NCBI GenBank assembly: GCA_018380195.1
Contig: JAGZUC010000006.1
Location: forward strand, 62,001-126,000
Source of the DNA: Collinsella sp.
GTDB lineage: Bacteria > Actinomycetota > Coriobacteriia > Coriobacteriales > Coriobacteriaceae
DNA length: 64,000 nt
Direction: 5' to 3'
The position numbers and the translations under genes were made by a program. The number at the start of each line of letters is the position of its first letter. Position 1 is the stretch's first letter. Shown one piece after another: positions 57,410-64,000 of the stretch. The notes beneath the pieces were generated by a model. The model saw nothing but the letters and a program-made list of their open reading frames with translations, had not been told where the DNA came from and ran no database searches.

Positions 57410-57525
57410 GTATCCTCCCATAACGGTTGAATGATAGTTATCCATACAGTTCGATATTTTAGCAGCTCGGCTCATTTGGGCTATACAGATAAGGCATTGG
57501 CGGGATGGTTTTTCAAACGAAAAGC

Positions 57526-57558
57526 GCCCGCGGCCTAATGGTCGTGGACGCTTGACGA
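57526..57558 (-). terminator. Terminator of the PTS IIA gene
   Basis: On the minus strand AGCGTCC-CG-CC pairs with GG-CG-GGGCGCT (small mismatches), followed by TTTTCG. Lies 33 bp after the IIA stop. Confidence 0.6.
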
Positions 57559-57590
57559 GGTGCCTTTTGGCTGTGTGGCGCGGGGCCTGG

Positions 57591-58154
57591 CTACTTGGTC
57601 TTGGCAACCAGCAGCGGGTCGCCAAGCTTGACGAGCGGGTTGCCGCCGATAAGCGTTCCAGACTCGCCGACATGGTCGATGCTCTTAAGACGATCGAGCT
57701 CGGAGACGATGACGGTCACGATGTCCTCGTGACCAGCGGCCTTAATGGCCTCGCGGTCGAAGCTGATGAGCGGCTGGCCTGCCTTGACCACATCGCCCAT
57801 CTCGACAAAGCGGGCAAAACCCTTGCCGTTCATTTCCACGGTGCCCAGGCCAACATGGATGAACACGCGCAGGCCGTCCTCGGTAATCATGCCGATGGAG
57901 TGGTTGGTGACAGTGGTGGCACCGATGCGGCCGTTGGCGGGCGCATAGATGGTGCCGGTAATGGGCTCGATGCCATAGCCCTGGCCAAGCATGCCCGAGG
58001 CGATCGTCTCGTCGGGAACCTCGTTCAGGTTGACGAGCACGCCGTTGACGGGGGCATAGATGACGCCTTCGCGGGTAGCGAAGCTTGCTGCGGGCGGAAC
58101 GGACGCCTCGCCGGTCGAGGTGAAGGTGGACTTAAGCGAATCGAGCAGACCCAT
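57591..58154 (-). CDS. PTS system glucose-type IIA component
   Basis: Stand-alone EIIA-Glc-like phosphocarrier of 187 residues. After a short amphipathic N-terminus (MGLLDSLKSTF) come VIYAPVNGVLVNLNEVPDE, GYGIEP, the first active-site histidine in TVTNHSIGM (His85) and the phosphorylated one in VFIHVGLGTVEMNGKGF (His100). Both are in the right spacing. It would pass phosphate from HPr to a partner IIBC encoded elsewhere and may regulate other uptake systems. RBS TTGGAGG. A LacI/CcpA-like palindrome lies 47 bp upstream. Confidence 0.9.
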   Translation of the reverse strand: MGLLDSLKSTFTSTGEASVPPAASFATREGVIYAPVNGVLVNLNEVPDETIASGMLGQGYGIEPITGTIYAPANGRIGATTVTNHSIGMITEDGLRVFIHVGLGTVEMNGKGFARFVEMGDVVKAGQPLISFDREAIKAAGHEDIVTVIVSELDRLKSIDHVGESGTLIGGNPLVKLGDPLLVAKTK

Positions 58155-58200
58155 AGTTGCCTCCAACTTAAATAGGCGCATATCGCGCGTTTGGTTTGCC

Positions 58201-58213
58201 GGAAACGTTTCAC
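58201..58213 (-). promoter_or_regulatory. LacI/CcpA-type palindrome upstream of PTS IIA
   Basis: GGAAACGTTTCAC contains the perfect palindrome GAAACGTTTC with central CG, the form of LacI/GalR-family operators and cre sites. It lies between the probable promoter and the start at 58154. Confidence 0.4.
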
Positions 58214-58397
58214 ATGTGTTTCGCGGCTTGGTCAACGCCCCTATTCTACGCTGCTCAACGATACCTCTGAACTGGGATTATGTGATATATCAGTTGAAGG
58301 GAAACTAATTGCCGGAGTGTTTCTGCGCCACGGGTTCAAGTGGGGTACGCTTGAAGGCGAAAAATAAGGGCGCATAATTTGCGCGAAGGGAGCACAT

Positions 58398-59297
58398 ATG
58401 ATTGTCGAGAACCATGCGCTGTGGGGCGAGGAGCCGACCGAGGATTATCCGGCGACGTTTACGTATTTGGGTGCCGAGCCGTTGCCCGATAAACCGAATG
58501 GCCGCCGCCCCGCGGTGATTATCTGTGGCGGAGGTGCGTTTACGCATATCGCTCCGCATGAGCAGGATCCTGTGGCGTTTGCGTTTTTGGATCACGGTTA
58601 CCAGGCCTTTGTGCTCAACTATGTCACGAGTTCTACGGGTGACGTGAGCTTTCCGCATCCCCAGGCAGATCTTGCCAAGATGGTCGCCACGGTGCGCGCC
58701 AACGCCGACGAGTGGCATGTCGATCCTAAGCGCGTGTGCGTCGTGGGCTTTTCTGCTGGCGGCATGATTTGCGCCTCGCTGGCAACACAGTGGAAGACCG
58801 GCCCCTTTGCGGCACTTGCCGGGGCGCGTCCGGACGACATTCGTCCCGATGCCGTGGTGCTGGGCTATCCATTGCTCGACTTTGCCTATGTGCGCGACAT
58901 GCAGACGCGCGATCCGCGCATTGACTTGCGTGTGCCCAAGACGGGTGGCAAGACGGGGCGCGATTTGCTCAACGACTACCTGTCGATGGTGACGGGCGGC
59001 GAGGCAACTGACGAGCATCTGGCCGACATCTGCCCCACCACGCATGTTTCGCGTCAGATGCCACCGACCTTTGTGTGGGGCGTGTCCGACGACAAGACGG
59101 CGCCGATCGCGCAGGTCTACCCGTTTGCGCAGCGCATGGCCGAGGAGGGCGTTGCATGCGAGATGCACGTCTTCGACCAGGGTGGTCATGGCCTTTCGCT
59201 CGGCAACGCCAACACCGCGGTCGACAACGAGGACAAGCAGGTTTCCGTCCGTCCCTGGATCCGCCTGGCCTTCCGCTTCCTCGAGCGCCATCTGTAA
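58398..59297 (+). CDS. Alpha/beta hydrolase (BD-FAE / acetyl-esterase type)
   Basis: A 299-residue cytoplasmic esterase. After a short N-terminus, VIICGGGAFTHIAPHEQDPVA supplies the oxyanion region. The nucleophile elbow is VVGFSAGGM (G-x-S-x-G), an acidic residue is in FVWGVSDDKTAP, and the histidine in DQGGHGLS. That layout fits xylan or feruloyl/acetyl esterase-like carbohydrate deacetylases in gut bacteria; the substrate is not shown. RBS GAAGGGAG. Single gene with its own short leader, divergent from the PTS IIA gene. Confidence 0.83.
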   Translation: MIVENHALWGEEPTEDYPATFTYLGAEPLPDKPNGRRPAVIICGGGAFTHIAPHEQDPVAFAFLDHGYQAFVLNYVTSSTGDVSFPHPQADLAKMVATVRANADEWHVDPKRVCVVGFSAGGMICASLATQWKTGPFAALAGARPDDIRPDAVVLGYPLLDFAYVRDMQTRDPRIDLRVPKTGGKTGRDLLNDYLSMVTGGEATDEHLADICPTTHVSRQMPPTFVWGVSDDKTAPIAQVYPFAQRMAEEGVACEMHVFDQGGHGLSLGNANTAVDNEDKQVSVRPWIRLAFRFLERHL

Positions 59298-59323
59298 GAG
59301 TCCCGGCATCCAAGCTCTTCAAT

Positions 59324-59392
59324 AACTTGCGGTGAAATAGTTCCTATCTGGGGCATCAACCAGCCCATCCAGGAACTATTCCACCGCAACTT
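59324..59392. repeat. Palindrome family GTTGCGGTGRAATAG, copy 2
   Basis: Left arm CTTGCGGTGAAATAGTTCCT and right arm AGGAACTATTCCACCGCAA with two mismatches, loop about 25 nt. 27 bp after the hydrolase stop. Confidence 0.85.
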
Positions 59393-59411
59393 CGTTTTTG
59401 ATGCCCCGTCC

Positions 59412-59611
59412 GGAAACTGCGCCCCAGTTTTGCCTTTCAAGGTGGGACGCAGTTTCCCATAGGGCCTCGACTGGGAAAGCGCGTCCCGTTTCGAGCGGGG
59501 ATTCTGGGATGCATTTTCCGTAAGAGGCCTGTTAGGGAAACCATATCCCGTTTCGAGCCAGAATTCTGGGATGTAGTTTCCCCGAGAGGCCTCATCGGGA
59601 AACTATGGCCC
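59412..59611. repeat. Array of GGGAAA...TTTCCC palindromes at 61-62 bp period
   Basis: Units begin at 59412, 59473, 59535 and (half unit) 59597. Each pairs a GGGAAA-n-CCC arm with GGGAY-n-TTTCCC, with interior CGTTTCGAGC and ATTCTGGGAT in units 2 and 3. Linkers share AGAGGCCT (AGGGCCTC in the first). No gene in 59298-59650. Confidence 0.8.
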
Positions 59612-59650
59612 TGAACTCTCCTGCCTGTCCCCATCGCACCGATCTGTCGA

Positions 59651-59680
59651 TTGAACGTCGTTGTGTGTTCGCGCTATCAT
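59651..59680 (+). promoter_or_regulatory. Promoter of feoAB
   Basis: TTGAAC (59651-59656), 18-bp spacer, TATCAT (59675-59680). Confidence 0.6.
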
Positions 59681-59696
59681 GCATGGTTACAATTGG

Positions 59697-59727
59697 TTAG
59701 CCATGGCAAACGGTTAGCCATGGTGAA
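59697..59727 (+). promoter_or_regulatory. Twin palindromic operators in the feoAB leader
   Basis: TTAGCCATGGCAAA (59697-59710) and TTAGCCATGGTGAA (59714-59727) are two 14-bp palindromes around GCCATGG, centres 17 bp apart. They lie just downstream of the predicted transcription start. They are candidates for an iron-dependent DtxR/Fur-type repressor; no such gene is in the window. Confidence 0.55.
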
Positions 59728-59770
59728 CATAAATACAACGCCCTGTGGGCGCCGGGGGAGGAACACGGAC

Positions 59771-62131
59771 GTGAAGCTCGATACACTCGAGATTGGAAAG
59801 GACGCCGTTGTCGCATCGGTGGCATCGGACGATCAGGCACTCCGACAGCATATTTTGGACATGGGTCTAACGCCGGGCACCGAAGTCACCATGATGAAGT
59901 ACGCCCCCATGGGCGATCCGCTCGAGATCCGTCTGCGTGGCTACGAGTTGACACTGCGCAAGGACGATGCCGCTCGCATCGAGCTCGTGGGTATTCACGA
60001 CACCGATACGGGTCCGCGCGCTAACGCCGCAATCGGCACGACGGAGCATCCGGCCCTGGGCGAGGGGACGTATTCGCCCCGTGCGGCAAAGACGGCCGTG
60101 CCCGAGGGCGCGCCGCTGCACTTTGCCCTCGCCGGCAACCAAAACTGCGGCAAGACCACGTTATTCAACCAGCTGACGGGCTCCAACCAGCACGTCGGTA
60201 ACTTTCCCGGCGTGACGGTCGACCGCAAAGATGGCACCATCCGCAACCACCCCGAGGCAAGCGTTACCGACCTGCCTGGCATCTATTCGCTGTCGCCGTA
60301 CACGGGCGAAGAGATCGTGAGCCGTCAATTCATCCTTGACGAAAACCCCGACGCCATCATCGACATCATCGACGCCACCAATATCGAACGCAACCTGTAC
60401 CTGACGCTACAGCTTATGGAGCTCGACCGCCCCATGGTCATCGCGCTCAACATGATGGACGAGGTGACCGCCAACGGCGGCGCCGTGGACGTCAACCTGC
60501 TCGAGAGCCTGTTGGGCGTGCCCGTTGTTCCCATTAGCGCTGCCCGCAACGAGGGTATCGGCGAGTTGGTGGACCACGCCCTGCACGTGGCGCGGTTCCG
60601 CGAGCGCCCTGGTCGCCTGGACTTTTGTGCGCCCGACGGCCCGGACGGCGGTGCGCTGCATCGCTGCATCCACGGTATTGCTAACCTGATCGAGGACCAT
60701 GCCGTGACGGCGCACATCCCGGTGCGCTTTGCGGCGACCAAGCTGGTCGAGGGCGATGAGCTGGTAACCGAGGCGCTTCACCTGGATCGCAATGAGCTCG
60801 ACGCTATCGAGCACATCATTACCCAGATGGAAGGCGAGGCCGGCACCGACCGCCTATCTGCGCTGGCCGATATGCGTTTTAGCTTTATCGGCGACGTGTG
60901 CGGGCGCTGCGTCGTCAAGCCGCACGAGAGCCGCGAGCACGTGCGCTCCGTCAAGATTGACCGCATCCTGACAGGTCGTTACACAGCCATTCCGGCGTTT
61001 CTGGTGATCATGGGCCTCGTCTTTTGGCTGACGTTTGGCGTGATCGGCGCGGCGTTGCAGGGACTCATGGAGGACGGTATCGCTGCCATCATCGCCTCGG
61101 CCGATGCGGGCCTCAAGGCGTTCGGTACTAACGACGTGGTGCGCTCGCTGGCTGTCGACGGCGTGCTTACGGGTGTGGGCAGCGTGCTGACCTTCCTGCC
61201 GATTATCGTCGTGCTCTTTTTGTTCCTCTCCATTCTGGAAGACTCCGGATACATGGCGCGCGTGGCCTTTGTCATGGATAAGGTGTTGCGTCGCTTTGGC
61301 TTGTCGGGCCGCAGCTTCGTGCCCATGCTCGTCGGTTTTGGCTGTACCGTGCCGGCTATCATGTCGACCCGTACGCTCCCATCCGAGCACGACCGCAAGA
61401 TGACGGTCATGCTCACACCGTTTATGAGCTGTTCAGCCAAGTTGCCGGTTTACGGCTTGCTGTGCGGAGCATTCTTCCCGCAGGCGACGGTTCCCGCCAT
61501 GGTCTCGCTCTATCTGATCGGTATCGTGGTCGGCTGCATCGCGGCTTTGGTGCTCAACCGCACGGCATTTAAGGGCGACCCGGTGCCGTTTATCATGGAG
61601 CTTCCCAATTACCGCCTGCCGAGCGTCAAGACGACGGTGATGCTGGCATGGGATAAGGCCAAGGACTTCATCACCAAGGCCTTTACCATTATCTTTGCCG
61701 CTACGGTGGTCATCTGGTTCCTTCAGACGTTCGACATCCGCTTTAACGTGGTCGCCGACCAGTCGCAAAGCCTGCTTGCCGGTCTGGGTAGCATCATCGC
61801 GCCGGTGTTGGCCCCGCTCGGCTTTGGCGACTGGCGCGCCTCGACGGCGCTCGTCACGGGGCTCATTGCCAAGGAGAGCGTCATCTCGACGCTCACGGTG
61901 CTTTTGGGCGCAACGTCGCCCGCGGCGCTGTCGACCATGTTTTCGCCGTTTACCGCCTACGTGTTCTTGGTCTTTACGTTGCTGTACCCGCCTTGTGTGG
62001 CGGCAATCGGCGCTGTCAAGAGCGAGTTGGGCGCGCGCTATGCCGTGGCCGTATTCGCGTTTCAGGTCGCCGTTGCCTGGATCGTGGCGTTTGTCGTGCA
62101 TTCGGCGGGCATATTGCTGGGGTTGGCTTAG
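59771..62131 (+). CDS. feoB: Ferrous iron transporter FeoB with fused FeoA domain
   Basis: Fe2+ uptake. The 786-residue protein starts with a FeoA SH3-like domain (residues 1-75: ILDMGLTPGTEVTMMKYAPMGDP). A linker and the G-domain follow: G1 GNQNCGKT (122-129), FPGVTVDRKDG, G3 DLPGIYSLSPYTGEE, G4 NMMD. A helical GDI region leads to the membrane part with two Gate domains (e.g. FVPMLVGFGCTVPAIMSTR, FMSCSAKLPVYGLL) and FeoB_C. The start is GTG at 59771, after GGGGGAGGAACACGG; an in-frame ATG at 59720 lies inside the operator. Normally separate feoA and feoB are joined here. Confidence 0.92.
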   Translation: MKLDTLEIGKDAVVASVASDDQALRQHILDMGLTPGTEVTMMKYAPMGDPLEIRLRGYELTLRKDDAARIELVGIHDTDTGPRANAAIGTTEHPALGEGTYSPRAAKTAVPEGAPLHFALAGNQNCGKTTLFNQLTGSNQHVGNFPGVTVDRKDGTIRNHPEASVTDLPGIYSLSPYTGEEIVSRQFILDENPDAIIDIIDATNIERNLYLTLQLMELDRPMVIALNMMDEVTANGGAVDVNLLESLLGVPVVPISAARNEGIGELVDHALHVARFRERPGRLDFCAPDGPDGGALHRCIHGIANLIEDHAVTAHIPVRFAATKLVEGDELVTEALHLDRNELDAIEHIITQMEGEAGTDRLSALADMRFSFIGDVCGRCVVKPHESREHVRSVKIDRILTGRYTAIPAFLVIMGLVFWLTFGVIGAALQGLMEDGIAAIIASADAGLKAFGTNDVVRSLAVDGVLTGVGSVLTFLPIIVVLFLFLSILEDSGYMARVAFVMDKVLRRFGLSGRSFVPMLVGFGCTVPAIMSTRTLPSEHDRKMTVMLTPFMSCSAKLPVYGLLCGAFFPQATVPAMVSLYLIGIVVGCIAALVLNRTAFKGDPVPFIMELPNYRLPSVKTTVMLAWDKAKDFITKAFTIIFAATVVIWFLQTFDIRFNVVADQSQSLLAGLGSIIAPVLAPLGFGDWRASTALVTGLIAKESVISTLTVLLGATSPAALSTMFSPFTAYVFLVFTLLYPPCVAAIGAVKSELGARYAVAVFAFQVAVAWIVAFVVHSAGILLGLA

Positions 62132-62172
62132 TTATGAATTGACGGCGCAACCTCTGTGTATCGAATTGTTTT

Positions 62173-62206
62173 CGGCCCCGCTTCTGTACTGACGGATGCG
62201 GGGCCG
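62173..62206 (+). terminator. Terminator of feoAB
   Basis: CGGCCCCGC pairs with GCGGGGCCG, 16-nt loop. T-run is poor (TTGC); the hairpin overlaps the next promoter. Confidence 0.6.
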
Positions 62207-62218
62207 TTGCTATATAAT
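62189..62218 (+). promoter_or_regulatory. Promoter of the MFS exporter gene
   Basis: CTGACG (62189-62194), 18-bp spacer, TATAAT (62213-62218). Confidence 0.6.
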
Positions 62219-62251
62219 CGCCTCCGCTCAAAACGATTGGAGACGTTATAT

Positions 62252-63448
62252 ATGACTCAGACAAGGCAAGACGGCATCACGCTCAGGCAGTGGCTCCCAC
62301 TCGTCGGTCTCACCTGCTGTGCGTTCGTGTTCAACACGTCGGAGTTTATGCCCATCGGCCTTTTGACTGATATCGCCGCGTCGTTCTCGCTCACCGAGGC
62401 CCAGGCGGGCATCATGATCTCGGTCTATGCCTGGGGCGTCATGCTGCTGTCGTTGCCACTCATGGTGTTCGCTTCGCGTTTCGAGTTCAAGCGGATGCTG
62501 CTGGGCGTGCTTGCCGTGTTCTCGCTGGGCCAGTTCCTGTCCGCCTTGGCGCCGACCTATCCCATCTTAGTCTGCGCGCGCCTGGTGGTTGCCTGCGCGC
62601 ACGCCGTGTTCTGGTCGGTCGCCTCGATCATGGCGTCGCGCCTGGTTGACACACGCCACGGGGCGCTCGCTATCAGCATGATCGCCACGGGCTCGTCCAT
62701 CGCGCAGATCTTTGGCCTGCCTCTCGGTCGCGCCATTGGCTTGGCCGTGGGCTGGCGCATGACGTTTGCCGTGGTCGGGGGCCTCTCAGCCATCGCGGTC
62801 GTCTACCAGGCAGCGGTGTTCCCGGCCATGCCGGCGGGTGAGCGCTTTACCGTCAAACAGCTGCCCGAGCTGCTCAAGAACCCGCTCCTCATCGCGCTCT
62901 ACGCAGTCACGGTCTTCATGGCGACCGGCTATTACGCAAGCTACAGCTATATCGAGCCCTTCCTGGCGCAGGTCGCGCACGTCGATGCGGGCGCCATTAC
63001 CATGACGCTGACGGCGTTTGGCTGCTCTGGTTTGCTCGGAAGCTGGCTGTTTGGCCGCCTGTTCGATGGGCATCGCTTCCCGTTCTTGGCTATCACGCTC
63101 TCCGGCGTGCCGGTGGCCCTGCTGCTCATGGGGCCGGCCGCATCTTCGCTCGTGGCAGTGCTTGCCGTCTGCGCGCTGTGGGGCTGCTGCGCCACGGCCT
63201 TTAACGTGGCGTTCCAAGCCGAGCTCATCAAGCACACGCCGGCAGATTCGTCGGCCGTCGCCATGTCGATCTTCTCGGGCCTGTTCAATCTGGGCATTGG
63301 CACGGGTACCGCGATCGGCGGAGCCGTGGTTTCGGGCCCCGGTATCGCCTGGATCGGCTACGCGGGCGGTGCGATCGCTGCCGTGGGCGTCATCCTTGCC
63401 ATCACGGTGATGTTCCCGGCTATCCGCCGCGCCAAGCCCGTCGCCTAG
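62252..63448 (+). CDS. MFS transporter, SotB/DHA1-like efflux family
   Basis: A 398-residue exporter with 12 predicted helices. The N-terminal NTSEFMPIGLLTDIAASF with AGIMISVYAWGVML is the signature of the SotB/AraJ-like sugar or drug efflux subgroup. The helix 2-3 loop has FASRFEFKRMLLG (motif A), and a TM5 SMIATGSSIAQIFGLPLGRAIG follows. The second half has AELIKHTPADSSAVAMSIFSGLFNLGIG. Substrate (sugars, arabinose-like compounds, drugs) is not shown. The ATG at 62252 has TTGGAGAC upstream. Confidence 0.88.
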   Translation: MTQTRQDGITLRQWLPLVGLTCCAFVFNTSEFMPIGLLTDIAASFSLTEAQAGIMISVYAWGVMLLSLPLMVFASRFEFKRMLLGVLAVFSLGQFLSALAPTYPILVCARLVVACAHAVFWSVASIMASRLVDTRHGALAISMIATGSSIAQIFGLPLGRAIGLAVGWRMTFAVVGGLSAIAVVYQAAVFPAMPAGERFTVKQLPELLKNPLLIALYAVTVFMATGYYASYSYIEPFLAQVAHVDAGAITMTLTAFGCSGLLGSWLFGRLFDGHRFPFLAITLSGVPVALLLMGPAASSLVAVLAVCALWGCCATAFNVAFQAELIKHTPADSSAVAMSIFSGLFNLGIGTGTAIGGAVVSGPGIAWIGYAGGAIAAVGVILAITVMFPAIRRAKPVA

Positions 63449-63463
63449 CCACGTCCCCTCATC

Positions 63464-63530
63464 AGTTGCGGTGGAATAGTTCCTGTTTAAGGCCTTTGAA
63501 GGCCCAAGCAGGAACTATTCCACCGCAACT
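63464..63530. repeat. Palindrome family GTTGCGGTGRAATAG, copy 3
   Basis: Perfect 22-bp arms from AGTTGCGGTGGAATAG to CTATTCCACCGCAACT, with an inner hairpin GGCCTTTGAAGGCC. 15 bp after the MFS stop. Confidence 0.9.
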
Positions 63531-63601
63531 TATTTTGGGGGAGGGGATACAAGCTGGGCATACAATGGATGTCGTTGTGTTGAGCTTACCGGGAGGTTGC
63601 T

Positions 63602-64000
63602 ATGTGGGCATACGAGACGACGTTCTATCAGATCTATCCGCTGGGCTTTTGCGGAGCTCCGCGCGAAAACGCCGCCCCCGTTGCCGAGGATGAGCTCGCC
63701 CAGGCCGCCGATGTCGAACCCAACCCCGATGCTCCTATCATGAAGATTGCCCAATGGGCCGACTGCCTGCAAAAACTCGGCGTTGGCGCTGTGCTCATCA
63801 ACCCGCCGCTCGAGTCCGATAGTCACGGCTACGACACGCGCAGCCTGCGCCATATAGACCGTCGCCTGGGCGGGGATGCCGACTTTGCCGCCGTATGCGA
63901 CACGCTGCACGCCCATGGCATCCGCGTGGTGCTCGATGCCGTCTTCAACCACGTCGGTCGCGGCTTTTGGGCCTTCCGCGATGTGCAGGAGCGCAAGTGG
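63602..64000 (+). CDS. GH13 alpha-amylase-family enzyme (3' end outside window)
   Basis: The open frame from ATG 63602 runs without a stop to the end of the window (133 codons seen). It begins MWAYETTFYQIYPLGFCGAP, the first barrel strand of GH13. LQKLGVGAVLINPPLESDSHGYDT follows, then the region I motif VVLDAVFNHVGRGFW. The catalytic residues lie beyond the end, so it cannot be told whether this is an amylase, oligo-1,6-glucosidase or cyclomaltodextrinase. The GGGAGGTTGCT RBS is clear. Confidence 0.85.
   Translation, partial: MWAYETTFYQIYPLGFCGAPRENAAPVAEDELAQAADVEPNPDAPIMKIAQWADCLQKLGVGAVLINPPLESDSHGYDTRSLRHIDRRLGGDADFAAVCDTLHAHGIRVVLDAVFNHVGRGFWAFRDVQERKW

Noticed and set aside
1..64000. 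Prophage, insertion sequence or integrative element
   Set aside because: No integrase, transposase, terminase, portal or relaxase motif was recognised on either strand. The excisionase-like HTH at 40600-40746 is part of a kinase fusion, not a separate excisionase.

Overview
The window reads as chromosome of a high-GC anaerobic actinobacterium of the class Coriobacteriia, most likely Collinsella. This is inference from gene content, synteny and codon use; no 16S rRNA gene is present. About 57 protein genes, seven tRNA genes, a manganese riboswitch and an unusually large number of intergenic palindromes can be supported. I see no prophage, insertion sequence, CRISPR-cas locus or rRNA operon.

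Layout. 1-5448: end of a flavin split-barrel protein, then the arginine genes argC-argJ-argB-argD. 5449-6060: tRNA-Val plus tandem, degenerate tRNA-tail repeats. 6248-18287: housekeeping genes on the plus strand: asnB, a MurE-type ligase, a HAD phosphatase, murI-rph-rdgB-dtd, veg, ispE, tRNA-Pro, tatA, greA, and lysS with an extra C-terminal tRNA-binding domain. 18594-31030: a ThrE-type exporter, a DUF2798 membrane protein, a 1480-residue 2-hydroxyacyl-CoA dehydratase/activase fusion whose TetR regulator overlaps its end and has a matching palindrome in front, clpC and pepD. 31056-33700 (minus): a hipBA toxin-antitoxin pair with three evenly spaced operators, then mntP behind a yybP-ykoY riboswitch. 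33847-39378: disA-ispD-ispF-cysS-rlmB-NYN protein. 39406-40809 (minus): an AT-richer HTH-HipA-like kinase fusion. 40971-46148: translation and transcription cluster (tRNA-Thr; tRNA-Tyr-Thr-Met-tuf; rpmG-tRNA-Trp-secE-nusG-rplK-rplA). 46164-58154 (minus): phosphoesterase plus ParB-like/BMP fusion, MscS channel, secreted 5'-nucleotidase, an amino-acid-type ABC importer, a WYL regulator, asnS and a PTS IIA. 58398-64000: an alpha/beta hydrolase, a FeoA-FeoB fusion with likely metal operators, an MFS exporter and the start of a GH13 enzyme.

How the genes fit together. The arg cluster makes acetylornithine from N-acetylglutamate. ispE, ispD and ispF supply three steps of the MEP isoprenoid pathway. 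murI and the MurE-type ligase feed peptidoglycan. mntP and feoAB handle Mn2+ export and Fe2+ uptake, each with its own cis control. disA makes c-di-AMP.

The least expected content is between genes. Several families of perfect or near-perfect palindromes sit directly at stop codons. One family has different stems but a conserved GGGACAG-like loop. Two loci hold regularly spaced palindrome arrays: exactly 80 bp at 41140-41356, and 61-62 bp at 59412-59611. These are the best candidates here for an undescribed element system.
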